A DNA stretch of 64,000 bases from the NCBI RefSeq assembly GCF_000024025.1, contig NC_013131.1:3968001-4032000 (forward strand), in the 5' to 3' direction. Under the pieces are notes generated by a model. It was given only the letters and a program-made list of their open reading frames with translations. It searched no databases and was not told the origin of the DNA. The translations under genes were made by a program, and so were the position numbers. This DNA comes from Catenulispora acidiphila DSM 44928 (GTDB lineage: Bacteria > Actinomycetota > Actinomycetes > Streptomycetales > Catenulisporaceae). Of this stretch, positions 33,584 through 41,354 are shown one piece after another (position 1 is the stretch's first letter; every line of letters begins with the position of its first letter).

Positions 33584-34909
33584 GTGACGAGGAATACGCG
33601 CAACGTGATAGCCGTCGTGCTCGGTTTGAGCGCGGCACTGGCCGCCGCCGGCTGTGCCGGCGGCAGCAGCAACGGCGGAGGCGGCGGCAGCGGCAGCAGC
33701 GGCGGCGGCGGTTCGCAAGGCGGCGGGCAGGTCAAGCTGACCGTCTGGCAGAACTCGACCACCGGTCCCGGTCAGCAGTTCTTCCTGACCGCCGCGAAGG
33801 ACTACCACGCGCAGCACCCGAACGTCACGATCAACGTCCAGACGATCCAGAACGAGGATCTCGACGGCAAGCTGCAGACCGCGCTCAACGCGAACGCCGC
33901 GCCGGACATCTTCCTGCAGCGCGGCGGCGGCAAGATGCAGGCGATGGTCACCGCCGGCCAGATCCAGGAGCTGGATCTCTCGGCCACCGACAAGGCGAAC
34001 GTCGGCACGGCGGCGCTGGCCGCCGAATCGCTCGACGGCAAGGTCTACGCGATGCCGATGGACACCCAGCCGGAGGGCTTCTACTACAGCAAAGACCTGT
34101 TCCAGCAGGCCGGCATCACCGCGACGCCGACGACGATCGACGAGCTCGAGGCCGACGTGGCCAAGCTCAAGGCGATCAACGTCTCGCCGATCGCGGTCGG
34201 CGCCAAGGACGCCTGGCCGGCGGCGCACTGGTACTACAACTTCGCCCTGCGCGAGTGCAGCCAGGCCACGATGACCAGCACCGCCAAGTCGCTGAAGTTC
34301 AGCGATCCCTGTTGGACCAAGGCCGGCGACGACGTGGCCGCGTTCCTGAAGTCCGATCCCTTCCAGAAGGGCTTCCTGACCACCTCGGCGCAGCAGGGCG
34401 CGGGGTCCTCGGCGGGCCTGCTCGCGAACCACAAGGCGGGCATGGAACTCATGGGCAACTGGGACCCCGGGGTGATCGCGAGCCTGACCCCGGACCAGAA
34501 GCCGCTGCCGGACCTGGGCTGGTTCCCCTTCCCCGCCGTCGCCGGCGGCCAGGGCGACCCGACCGCCATCATGGGCGGCGCCGACGGCTACTCGGTGTCG
34601 AAGAAGGCGCCCAAGGAAGCCTTCCAGTTCCTGGAATTCCTGGCGACCAAGGAAGAGCAGGAGGCCTACGCCAAGGCCTTCGACGCGATCCCGGTCAACC
34701 CGGCGGCTCAGGACGCCGTGACCGACCCGTACAACGTCTCGACGCTGCAGGCGTTCAGCAAGGCCGCCTATGCGATGCAATACCTTGACACCCAGTTCGG
34801 CCAGAACGTCGGCAACGCGATGAACACGGCCGTGGTGAGCCTGATGGCCGGCAAGGGCAGCGCGGCGAACATCGTCTCGGCGACCAACAGCGCCGCCGCG
34901 AGAGGCTGA
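33584..34909 (+). CDS. CUT1 sugar ABC transporter substrate-binding lipoprotein
   Basis: A 441-residue lipoprotein starting at GTG 33584 behind AGGGAG. The lipobox is LAAAGC, followed by a Gly/Ser-rich spacer of about 30 residues and a type 1 extracellular solute-binding domain (VKLTVWQNSTTGPGQQFFLT, DGKVYAMPMDTQPEGFYYSKDLF). It captures oligosaccharides for the two permeases that follow. No ATPase gene is present in the operon, as usual for actinobacteria, where a shared MsiK-type ATPase serves many transporters. Confidence 0.93.
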   Translation: MTRNTRNVIAVVLGLSAALAAAGCAGGSSNGGGGGSGSSGGGGSQGGGQVKLTVWQNSTTGPGQQFFLTAAKDYHAQHPNVTINVQTIQNEDLDGKLQTALNANAAPDIFLQRGGGKMQAMVTAGQIQELDLSATDKANVGTAALAAESLDGKVYAMPMDTQPEGFYYSKDLFQQAGITATPTTIDELEADVAKLKAINVSPIAVGAKDAWPAAHWYYNFALRECSQATMTSTAKSLKFSDPCWTKAGDDVAAFLKSDPFQKGFLTTSAQQGAGSSAGLLANHKAGMELMGNWDPGVIASLTPDQKPLPDLGWFPFPAVAGGQGDPTAIMGGADGYSVSKKAPKEAFQFLEFLATKEEQEAYAKAFDAIPVNPAAQDAVTDPYNVSTLQAFSKAAYAMQYLDTQFGQNVGNAMNTAVVSLMAGKGSAANIVSATNSAAARG

Positions 34910-34920
34910 GTGCGCCCACA

Positions 34921-35937
34921 ATGAGCGACACCCTGGGTACTGACACGGCCGCCGACCGCCAGTCGCAGGGCACGGCTGGAGCCGGGGACGCGGCCGCGTC
35001 GGCCTCCCCGGCTCCGGCCGTGCGCCGCCGCAGCGGCCGCGGCCGGATGCGACTGGAGATAGCGGTCCTGTCCGGACCGCCGATCATCGTCTTCGTGGCG
35101 TTCGTGATCTTTCCGGTCGTGCTCGCCGCGTACTACGGCTTCTACAAATGGCAGGGCTACGGAGCCGCGACGGACTGGGTCGGCCTGAACAACTACCGGC
35201 TGATCCTCACCGACCCCGCGTTCCAACAGGTCCTGTGGCACAGCCTGATGATCCTGGTGCTCTCGCTGGTGATCCAGGGTCCGCTGGCGATCATCCTGGC
35301 GATCCTGCTCAACCAGAGAATCCGCGGCCGGGCGATCATCCGGGTCCTGATCTTCGTGCCCTACGTCATCTCCGAAGTCATCGTCGGCACCGGCTGGTCC
35401 TTGATGCTTCAGAGCACCGGCGCCGCCAACGACCTGTTGAAACACATCGGCTTGGGGTCGCTGCAGAAGGACTGGATCGCCGACCCGAAGCTCGCCATCT
35501 GGACCCTGATGGCGATCATCTCCTGGAAGTACATCGGCTTCGCGGTGATCCTGATGCTCGCCGGTCTGCAGTCGATTCCCGACGAGCTCTTCGAGGCCGC
35601 GCAGATCGACGGCGCCTCCTACTGGCAGATGCAGCGCCGGATCACGCTGCCGCTGCTCGGGCCGACGATCCGCATCTGGGCGTTCTTGTCCATCATCGGC
35701 TCCTTGCAGCTGTTCGACCTCGTGTACATCATCTGGGGCCAGTACGTCTCGGGCACCGCGGGCACCTCGACCATGGCGATCTACATGGTCGCCCAGGGCC
35801 GGTCGGCGGGCAATTACGGGTACGGCAGCGCCGTCGCCGTGGTGATGTTCCTGATCACTCTCATCGTCGCGCTGATCTACCAGCGCTTCGTCCTGCGCCG
35901 GGACCTCCGGGGCGCCATCACCGAAGGAGTCAGCTGA
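34921..35937 (+). CDS. CUT1 sugar ABC transporter permease (first)
   Basis: A 338-residue membrane protein with a charged N-terminal tail of about 45 residues and six helices. The coupling motif lies in QIDGASYWQMQRRITLPLLGP, matching EAAx3Gx9IxLP. It has LFDLVYIIWG near the end. Its stop overlaps the start of the second permease by one base (TGATG), so the genes are translationally coupled. It works with the binding protein upstream. Confidence 0.93.
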   Translation: MSDTLGTDTAADRQSQGTAGAGDAAASASPAPAVRRRSGRGRMRLEIAVLSGPPIIVFVAFVIFPVVLAAYYGFYKWQGYGAATDWVGLNNYRLILTDPAFQQVLWHSLMILVLSLVIQGPLAIILAILLNQRIRGRAIIRVLIFVPYVISEVIVGTGWSLMLQSTGAANDLLKHIGLGSLQKDWIADPKLAIWTLMAIISWKYIGFAVILMLAGLQSIPDELFEAAQIDGASYWQMQRRITLPLLGPTIRIWAFLSIIGSLQLFDLVYIIWGQYVSGTAGTSTMAIYMVAQGRSAGNYGYGSAVAVVMFLITLIVALIYQRFVLRRDLRGAITEGVS

Positions 35938-36833
35938 TGAGCGCGCGGACCGCCGACTGGTTCCCGTCGCCCGCCAGGCCCAGGTCCGGCAAACGGCGCG
36001 GTGGTCAGGAGAAGCCGGCGAAGTGGGGCAGCCCGGCTGTCTACTTCATCGCGCTGGTGTTCATCTCGGTCTGCATCGCGCCGGTGCTCTACATCGTGCT
36101 CGGCGGATTCCGGACGAACTCGCAGATCACCACGAGCCCGGCCGGCCTGCCGCATCCCTGGGTGTTCAGCAACTACGCCAACGTGCTGAAGTCGAACACC
36201 TTCTGGGGGGAGTTCGCCAACTCCGCCGTCGTCGCCCTGGCCAGCACCTTCGGCATCGTGATCCTCGGCTTGATGGTGAGCTTCGTGCTCGCGCGCTACG
36301 ACTTCAAGCTCAAAGGCGCGATGTACTCCCTGTTCGCCGCCGGACTGATGTTCCCGCTGGTCATCGCGATCACCCCGCTGTACATCGTGATCAAGGACCT
36401 CGGCCTGGTCGACAACCTGGCCGGGGTGATCATCCCGGAGATCGCCTTCGGGCTGCCGACGACCGTCATCATCCTGGTGCCGTTCCTGCGGGCCATCCCC
36501 AAGGAGATCGAGGAGGCCGCGACGATCGACGGCGCGAGCCGCCTCGGGTTCTTCTTCCGCATGGTGATGCCGCTGTCGCTGCCAGGAGTGGTGACCGTCG
36601 GGATCCTGGCGTTCATCGGCAGCTGGAACAACTACGTCCTGCCGCTGTACATCCTGAACACGCAGGCGAACTTCACGCTGCCGCTCGGCGTCCAGGCGTT
36701 CTCCTCGCAGTACTCGCAGGACACCGCGAAGGTGCTCGCGTTCACCTCGCTGGCGATGCTGCCCGCACTGGTCTTCTTCTCCATCTTCCAGAAGCGGATC
36801 GTCGGCGGGCTCACCGGCGCGGTGAAGGGCTGA
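35937..36833 (+). CDS. CUT1 sugar ABC transporter permease (second)
   Basis: A 298-residue membrane protein starting at ATG 35937 inside the preceding stop. Six helices are visible. The EAA motif reads EEAATIDGASRLGFFFRMVMPLSLPG with the usual PLSLPG ending, and it ends FQKRIVGGLTGAVKG, typical of the MalG-like subunit. It pairs with the first permease to form the channel. GH51 follows after nine bases. Confidence 0.94.
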   Translation: MSARTADWFPSPARPRSGKRRGGQEKPAKWGSPAVYFIALVFISVCIAPVLYIVLGGFRTNSQITTSPAGLPHPWVFSNYANVLKSNTFWGEFANSAVVALASTFGIVILGLMVSFVLARYDFKLKGAMYSLFAAGLMFPLVIAITPLYIVIKDLGLVDNLAGVIIPEIAFGLPTTVIILVPFLRAIPKEIEEAATIDGASRLGFFFRMVMPLSLPGVVTVGILAFIGSWNNYVLPLYILNTQANFTLPLGVQAFSSQYSQDTAKVLAFTSLAMLPALVFFSIFQKRIVGGLTGAVKG

Positions 36834-36842
36834 GGGGCGGCC

Positions 36843-38366
36843 ATGCCCCGCGCGCACATCGTGCTCGACAAGCAGGCGGTCGTCGCCCCGGTCCGGCGGC
36901 GCACCTTCGGCTCGTTCGTCGAGCACCTCGGACGCTGTGTCTACACCGGGATCTACGAGCCGGACCATCCGAGCGCGAACGACGACGGGTTCCGGATGGA
37001 CGTCGTGGACCTCGTCCGGGAGCTCGGCAGCACGACGATCCGCTATCCCGGCGGCAACTTCGTCTCCGGCTTCCGCTGGGAGGACTCGGTCGGTCCGCGC
37101 GGGAAGCGCCCGGTACGGCGCGACCTCGCGTGGCATTCGCTGGAGTCCAACCAGGTCGGTCTCGACGAGTTCGCCGCGTGGCTCAAGCTCACCGGCTCGG
37201 AGCTGATGCTCGCGGTGAACGTCGCCACGCGGGGGATCCTGCCCGCCCTGGACCTGCTGGAGTACGCCAACCATCCCAGCGGCACGGCGCTGTCGGATCT
37301 GCGGATCGCCAACGGCGCGCCGGATCCGCACAACGTGCGCATGTGGTGCCTCGGCAACGAGATGGACGGACCCTGGCAGACCGGCTTCATGTCCGCGGAG
37401 GACTACGGCAAGATCGCCGCCCGCACCGCCGCGGCGATGAAGATGGCTGACAAGGATCTCGAACTCGTCGTCTGCGGCTCCTCCGGATCGGGGATGCCGA
37501 CGTTCGGCGACTGGGAGCGCACGGTCCTGGAGCACAGCTATGACCATGTCGACTACGTGTCCTGCCATGCCTACTACCAGGAGCTCGACGGTGATCTCGG
37601 CTCCTTCCTGGCTTCGGCGCTGGACATGGAGTACTTCATCGACACGGTGATCGCGACCGCCGACCATGTCGGCTACAAGAAGCGTTCCAGCAAGAAGATC
37701 GACATCTCCTTCGACGAATGGAACGTCTGGTACCTCAAGGAGCACCAGGAGTCCGAGAAGTCCAAAGAGGCCGACAACGAGTGGCGTCACGCGCCCCGGC
37801 AGCTTGAGGACGTCTACACGGTGGCGGACGCCGTCGTGGTCGGCAACCTGCTGATGACGCTCCTCAAGCGCGGCGACCGTGTCACGTCGGCGTCGCTCGC
37901 GCAGCTCGTCAACGTGATCGCACCGATCATGACCGAGCCCGGCGGACCGGCTTGGCGGCAGACGACCTTCCATCCCTTCTCCATCACCAGCCGGCTCGCC
38001 GCCGGGGAGGTGATCCGGCCGGTGATCGACGCGCCGACGTATACGACGGCACGATATGGCGAGGCGTCCGTCGTCGACGCGGTGGCGACCGTGGATGGGG
38101 ATCGGGCCGCGGTCTTCCTCGTCAACCGCGATCTGACGCAGAGCGCGCAGGTCACGGTCGACGTGCGCAGCCTTGGTCTGTCCCGTGTCCTCGAGGCGCT
38201 CACGCTTGCCGACTCCGACGTCTACGCGAAGAACACGCTCGCCGAGCCTCTGCGTGTGGTTCCGCGGGCGAACACCGGCGCGACGCTGTCCGACGGTGTG
38301 CTCACCGTCGAACTGCCGCCGGTTTCGTGGTCGGCGATCGCACTCGGTCAGAGTGCGGGCGACTGA
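36843..38366 (+). CDS. GH51 alpha-L-arabinofuranosidase
   Basis: A 507-residue cytosolic enzyme. It opens RRTFGSFVEHLGRCVYTGIYEP, has RYPGGNFVSGFRWED, the acid/base Glu173 in LGNEMDGPWQ, and the nucleophile Glu292 in SFDEWNVWY, all GH51 hallmarks. The C-terminal beta-sandwich begins near 390. It removes arabinofuranose from imported arabinoxylan fragments. It is the last gene of the transporter operon, so uptake and hydrolysis share one LacI-controlled promoter. Confidence 0.95.
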   Translation: MPRAHIVLDKQAVVAPVRRRTFGSFVEHLGRCVYTGIYEPDHPSANDDGFRMDVVDLVRELGSTTIRYPGGNFVSGFRWEDSVGPRGKRPVRRDLAWHSLESNQVGLDEFAAWLKLTGSELMLAVNVATRGILPALDLLEYANHPSGTALSDLRIANGAPDPHNVRMWCLGNEMDGPWQTGFMSAEDYGKIAARTAAAMKMADKDLELVVCGSSGSGMPTFGDWERTVLEHSYDHVDYVSCHAYYQELDGDLGSFLASALDMEYFIDTVIATADHVGYKKRSSKKIDISFDEWNVWYLKEHQESEKSKEADNEWRHAPRQLEDVYTVADAVVVGNLLMTLLKRGDRVTSASLAQLVNVIAPIMTEPGGPAWRQTTFHPFSITSRLAAGEVIRPVIDAPTYTTARYGEASVVDAVATVDGDRAAVFLVNRDLTQSAQVTVDVRSLGLSRVLEALTLADSDVYAKNTLAEPLRVVPRANTGATLSDGVLTVELPPVSWSAIALGQSAGD

Positions 38367-38439
38367 GGGGTCTGCCGGTGAAACTTCCGAGTGCTGTGGC
38401 GCTGCGGCCCAGCTCCGACACATGCACGCCGAACCAGCG

Positions 38440-38481
38440 TTGACGAATCATCCGATACCGGGGCTAACTGACTGATGTCAG
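38440..38481 (+). promoter_or_regulatory. Probable CE1 esterase promoter with inverted repeat
   Basis: TTGACG (38440-38445) is followed after 18 bases by CTAACT (38464-38469). CTGAC-TGAT-GTCAG (38468-38481) overlaps the -10 and start region. It lies 30-70 bases before the esterase start codon. Confidence 0.5.
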
Positions 38482-38510
38482 CATCATTCGCCCACGGACT
38501 ATGAGGTCCC

Positions 38511-40067
38511 ATGCTGCGATCCCGTTCTGTGAAAACCCGCCTGCTCGGTCTGTTCGCGGCAGTGGCGGCTGCTGTCGCTGTGAGTTTGCCTGCCGCGCCG
38601 CAGGCTGCTGCCGCGTCGTTGACGCAGGTGACGAACTTCGGGACCAACCCGAGCAACCTGGCGATGTATGTGTATGTGCCGAACAACGTCAAGCCCAACC
38701 CGTCGATCCTGTTGGCGATGCACGGCTGTCAGGGCACTGCGTCGTACATGTACTCCAGTACTGATTTCGGGAAGCTGGCCGATCAGTACGGGTTCATCGT
38801 CATCTACCCGCAGACCAACCCCAGCGGCAGTTGCTGGGATGTGTCCTCCGATCAGGCGCTGAAACGCAACGGCGGCAGCGATCCGGTGGGTCTGATGTCG
38901 ATGATCACCTACACCGAGCAGCACTACGGCGGGAATGCCAACTCGGTGTTCGTCACCGGGGAGTCCTCCGGCGGGATGATGACCAACGTCATGCTCGCCG
39001 ACTACCCGGATGTGTTCAAGGCTGGTGCGGCGTTCATGGGCGTGCCCTACCACTGCTTCTACACCGGCAGCGTGCGCGGCTGGAACTCGCCCTGCGCCAA
39101 CGGCCAGGTCTCCATGACCGCCCAGCAGTGGGGCGACCTCGTGCGCAATGACGGGGATCCCGGTTACACCGGTCCGCGTCCGCGGATGCAGTTGTGGCAT
39201 GGCACTGCCGACACCACGTTGAACTACAACAATCTGGGTGAGGAGATCAAGCAGTGGACGAACGTGGACGGGGTGAGTCAGACCCCGTCGTCCAGTGACA
39301 CCCCGGTCGCCAACTGGAACCGCACCCGCTACAACAACGCCTCCGGCACCACCCAGGTCGAGGCGTACAGCATCGTCGGCGCCGGACACCAGCTGCCGAT
39401 CCAGGGCACACAGATGGCCGCCTACGCCATCCACTTCATGGGCCTGGACGGCAGCGGCACCACCACCGGCAACACGGTCACCGTGACCAGCCCCGGCAAC
39501 CAGAGCGCCACCGTCGGCACCGCGATCAGCGCCGTGCAGGTCCACGCCACCGACTCGGCCACCGGACAGTCCCTGACCTACAGCGCGACCGGTCTTCCGG
39601 CGGGGCTGTCGATCTCCTCCAGCGGGCTGATCTCCGGCACTCCGACCGCAGCCGGCACCTCCACCTCGACGGTGACCGCGACCGACGGGACCGGCGCGTC
39701 CGGCTCGGCGACGTTCACCTGGACCGTCTCCGGCGGCGGCGGTACCACGCCGGGCACCTGCCATGTCGCCTACACCAGGACCAACGAATGGCCAGGAGGC
39801 TTCACCGCCAACGTCACGATCACCAACACCGGTACGGCGGCGATCAACGGCTGGACCGTCGGCTGGAGCTTCCCCGGCGACCAGAAGATCACCAACGCCT
39901 GGAGCGCCACCGCCACCCAGAGCGGCGCCGCCGTCAGTGCCGCCAACGTCGCCTACGACGCCACCATCGCCCCCGGAGCCAACACCTCGTTCGGCTTCCA
40001 GGGCACGTTCACCGCGAACGACACCTCACCCTCGAGCTTCACCGTCAACGGAGCCGCGTGCTCATAG
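38511..40067 (+). CDS. Secreted CE1-type esterase with Ig-like and CBM2 domains
   Basis: A 518-residue exported protein. The signal peptide ends near AAAAS (about 36). The alpha/beta-hydrolase domain of the PHB-depolymerase/feruloyl-esterase type has the nucleophile Ser152 in VTGESSGGMM, and LWHGTADTT with the acidic residue; the His is in VGAGHQLP. A putative Ig domain (about 325-405, VTVTSPGNQSATVGTAIS) and a CBM2 (from CHVAYTRTNEWPGGF to FTVNGAACS) follow. It probably removes acetyl or feruloyl groups from xylan while bound to cellulose. Confidence 0.9.
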   Translation: MLRSRSVKTRLLGLFAAVAAAVAVSLPAAPQAAAASLTQVTNFGTNPSNLAMYVYVPNNVKPNPSILLAMHGCQGTASYMYSSTDFGKLADQYGFIVIYPQTNPSGSCWDVSSDQALKRNGGSDPVGLMSMITYTEQHYGGNANSVFVTGESSGGMMTNVMLADYPDVFKAGAAFMGVPYHCFYTGSVRGWNSPCANGQVSMTAQQWGDLVRNDGDPGYTGPRPRMQLWHGTADTTLNYNNLGEEIKQWTNVDGVSQTPSSSDTPVANWNRTRYNNASGTTQVEAYSIVGAGHQLPIQGTQMAAYAIHFMGLDGSGTTTGNTVTVTSPGNQSATVGTAISAVQVHATDSATGQSLTYSATGLPAGLSISSSGLISGTPTAAGTSTSTVTATDGTGASGSATFTWTVSGGGGTTPGTCHVAYTRTNEWPGGFTANVTITNTGTAAINGWTVGWSFPGDQKITNAWSATATQSGAAVSAANVAYDATIAPGANTSFGFQGTFTANDTSPSSFTVNGAACS

Positions 40068-40084
40068 ACCAGTGAAGCCGAGAG

Positions 40085-40118
40085 GCTTCCCGGGCGCTTG
40101 AGGGAGCGCCCGGGAAGC
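40085..40118 (+). terminator. Strong hairpin terminator after the CE1 gene
   Basis: GCTTCCCGGGCGCT (40085-40098) and AGCGCCCGGGAAGC (40105-40118) form a perfect 14-bp stem with the 6-base loop TGAGGG, followed by TTTCG. It lies 17 bases past the esterase stop. Confidence 0.88.
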
Positions 40119-40176
40119 TTTCGCGTGATCTTGACTCGCGCCGTCCCGAGCCCGATCACAGAAGGATGCTGACACG

Positions 40177-41220
40177 ATGACCTCCCTGGCAGTGCGCTAC
40201 ACCGCCGCCCGTACCCTGACCACCCGCCCGGCCGACACCGAGCCTCCGGGTCCCGGACAGGTGGAGCTGGCTCCGGCCTACGTCGCCATATGCGGCACCG
40301 ACCTGCGCATCTTCCACGGCGACATGGACGCGCGCGTCAAGGCGCCCGCCGTGATCGGCCACGAGATGTCCGGACGCGTGGTCCGCGTAGGACCGGGCGT
40401 CGAGGGCTATGCTCCCGGCGACCCGGTCACCGTGATGCCGCTGAGCTGGGACGGCACCTGCCTCGCCTGCCGCCGTGGATACCGGCACATCTGCCAGAAC
40501 CTGGCGTTCATCGGCATCGACTCGCCCGGCGCGATGCAGCAACGGTGGACCGTGCTCGCCTCGACACTCGTCCGCCTTCCTGACTCCCTCGCCCTGGACC
40601 GTGCCGCGCTGGTCGAACCCACAGCGGTGGCGGTGCACGACGTCGCCCGCGCCGGCGTGAGCCACGGCGATCGGGTCCTCGTGGTCGGCGCCGGACCGGT
40701 GGGGCTGCTGATCGCCCTGGTCGCGCGGGCATCCGGTGGCGAGGTGCGGGTGGTGGAAAGCAATCCCCAGCGCCGCCGCCTGGCCGAGCAGCTGGGCCTG
40801 AACGCGTGGGACCCCACCACCGACGTCGTCCCCGAGCGCCTGCGCGACTGGACGCAGCACACCGGCGCGGACATCGCCTTCGAAACCTCGGGCACCGAGC
40901 CCGGCGTGCAGACGGCAGTGGACGCGCTGGCGGTCCGAGGCCGCCTGTGCCTCGTGGCCATGCACCCCGGCCTCCGGCCAGTGGACCTCCACCGCTTCGT
41001 ATGGCAGGAACAAACCCTGATCGGCGCCCGTCTCTACGAGCGTGCCGACTTCGAAACCGCTGCCCGACTCATCGACGCGGGCACCATCCCCGCCGATCAA
41101 CTGATCAGCAGAATCGTGCCTCTCATCGACGCCCTAGGCGCCTTCGAATCCCTGGAGGTAGGCGGCGACGTGAAGGTACTCGTCGACTGCGGCGCATCGG
41201 TCTTGGAACGCGCGGCGTAA
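40177..41220 (+). CDS. Zinc-dependent medium-chain dehydrogenase (polyol/threonine type)
   Basis: A 347-residue cytosolic enzyme. Catalytic zinc ligands are Cys in AICGTDLR and His-Glu in IGHEMSGRV. The structural-zinc lobe DGTCLACRRGYRHIC has three Cys of the usual four; the first is replaced by Asp. The cofactor site is VVGAGPVGLLIALVA with a Glu after beta-2 (VVESN), which favours NAD. It may oxidise a sugar or polyol released by the surrounding enzymes. It starts at ATG 40177. Confidence 0.9.
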   Translation: MTSLAVRYTAARTLTTRPADTEPPGPGQVELAPAYVAICGTDLRIFHGDMDARVKAPAVIGHEMSGRVVRVGPGVEGYAPGDPVTVMPLSWDGTCLACRRGYRHICQNLAFIGIDSPGAMQQRWTVLASTLVRLPDSLALDRAALVEPTAVAVHDVARAGVSHGDRVLVVGAGPVGLLIALVARASGGEVRVVESNPQRRRLAEQLGLNAWDPTTDVVPERLRDWTQHTGADIAFETSGTEPGVQTAVDALAVRGRLCLVAMHPGLRPVDLHRFVWQEQTLIGARLYERADFETAARLIDAGTIPADQLISRIVPLIDALGAFESLEVGGDVKVLVDCGASVLERAA

Positions 41221-41223
41221 GCA

Positions 41224-41235
41224 CGAACCGGTTCG
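41224..41235. promoter_or_regulatory. CGAACCGGTTCG palindrome (downstream LacI-type site)
   Basis: A perfect 12-bp palindrome three bases after the dehydrogenase stop and beyond the 3' end of the convergent glycosidase gene. Identical copies lie at 43651 and 43816, upstream of that glycosidase and its LacI neighbour. Confidence 0.7.
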
Positions 41236-41270
41236 ACCTGACCGGACGCCGGATCTCCGCGCGCCACCGA

Positions 41271-41346
41271 TCCGGGCCGCGCCGTGAAGGCAAGGCCCGG
41301 ACCGGATCCGATCGGACCGGATCGCCGAGCTGAGAGGTCTCTCAGC
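41271..41346. terminator. Two hairpins between convergent genes
   Basis: TCCGGGCC (41271-41278) pairs with GGCCCGGA (41294-41301), and GCTGAGAG (41329-41336) pairs with CTCTCAGC (41339-41346). They lie between the dehydrogenase and the convergent glycosidase gene and probably end both transcripts. Confidence 0.55.
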
Positions 41347-41354
41347 GCGAGGTG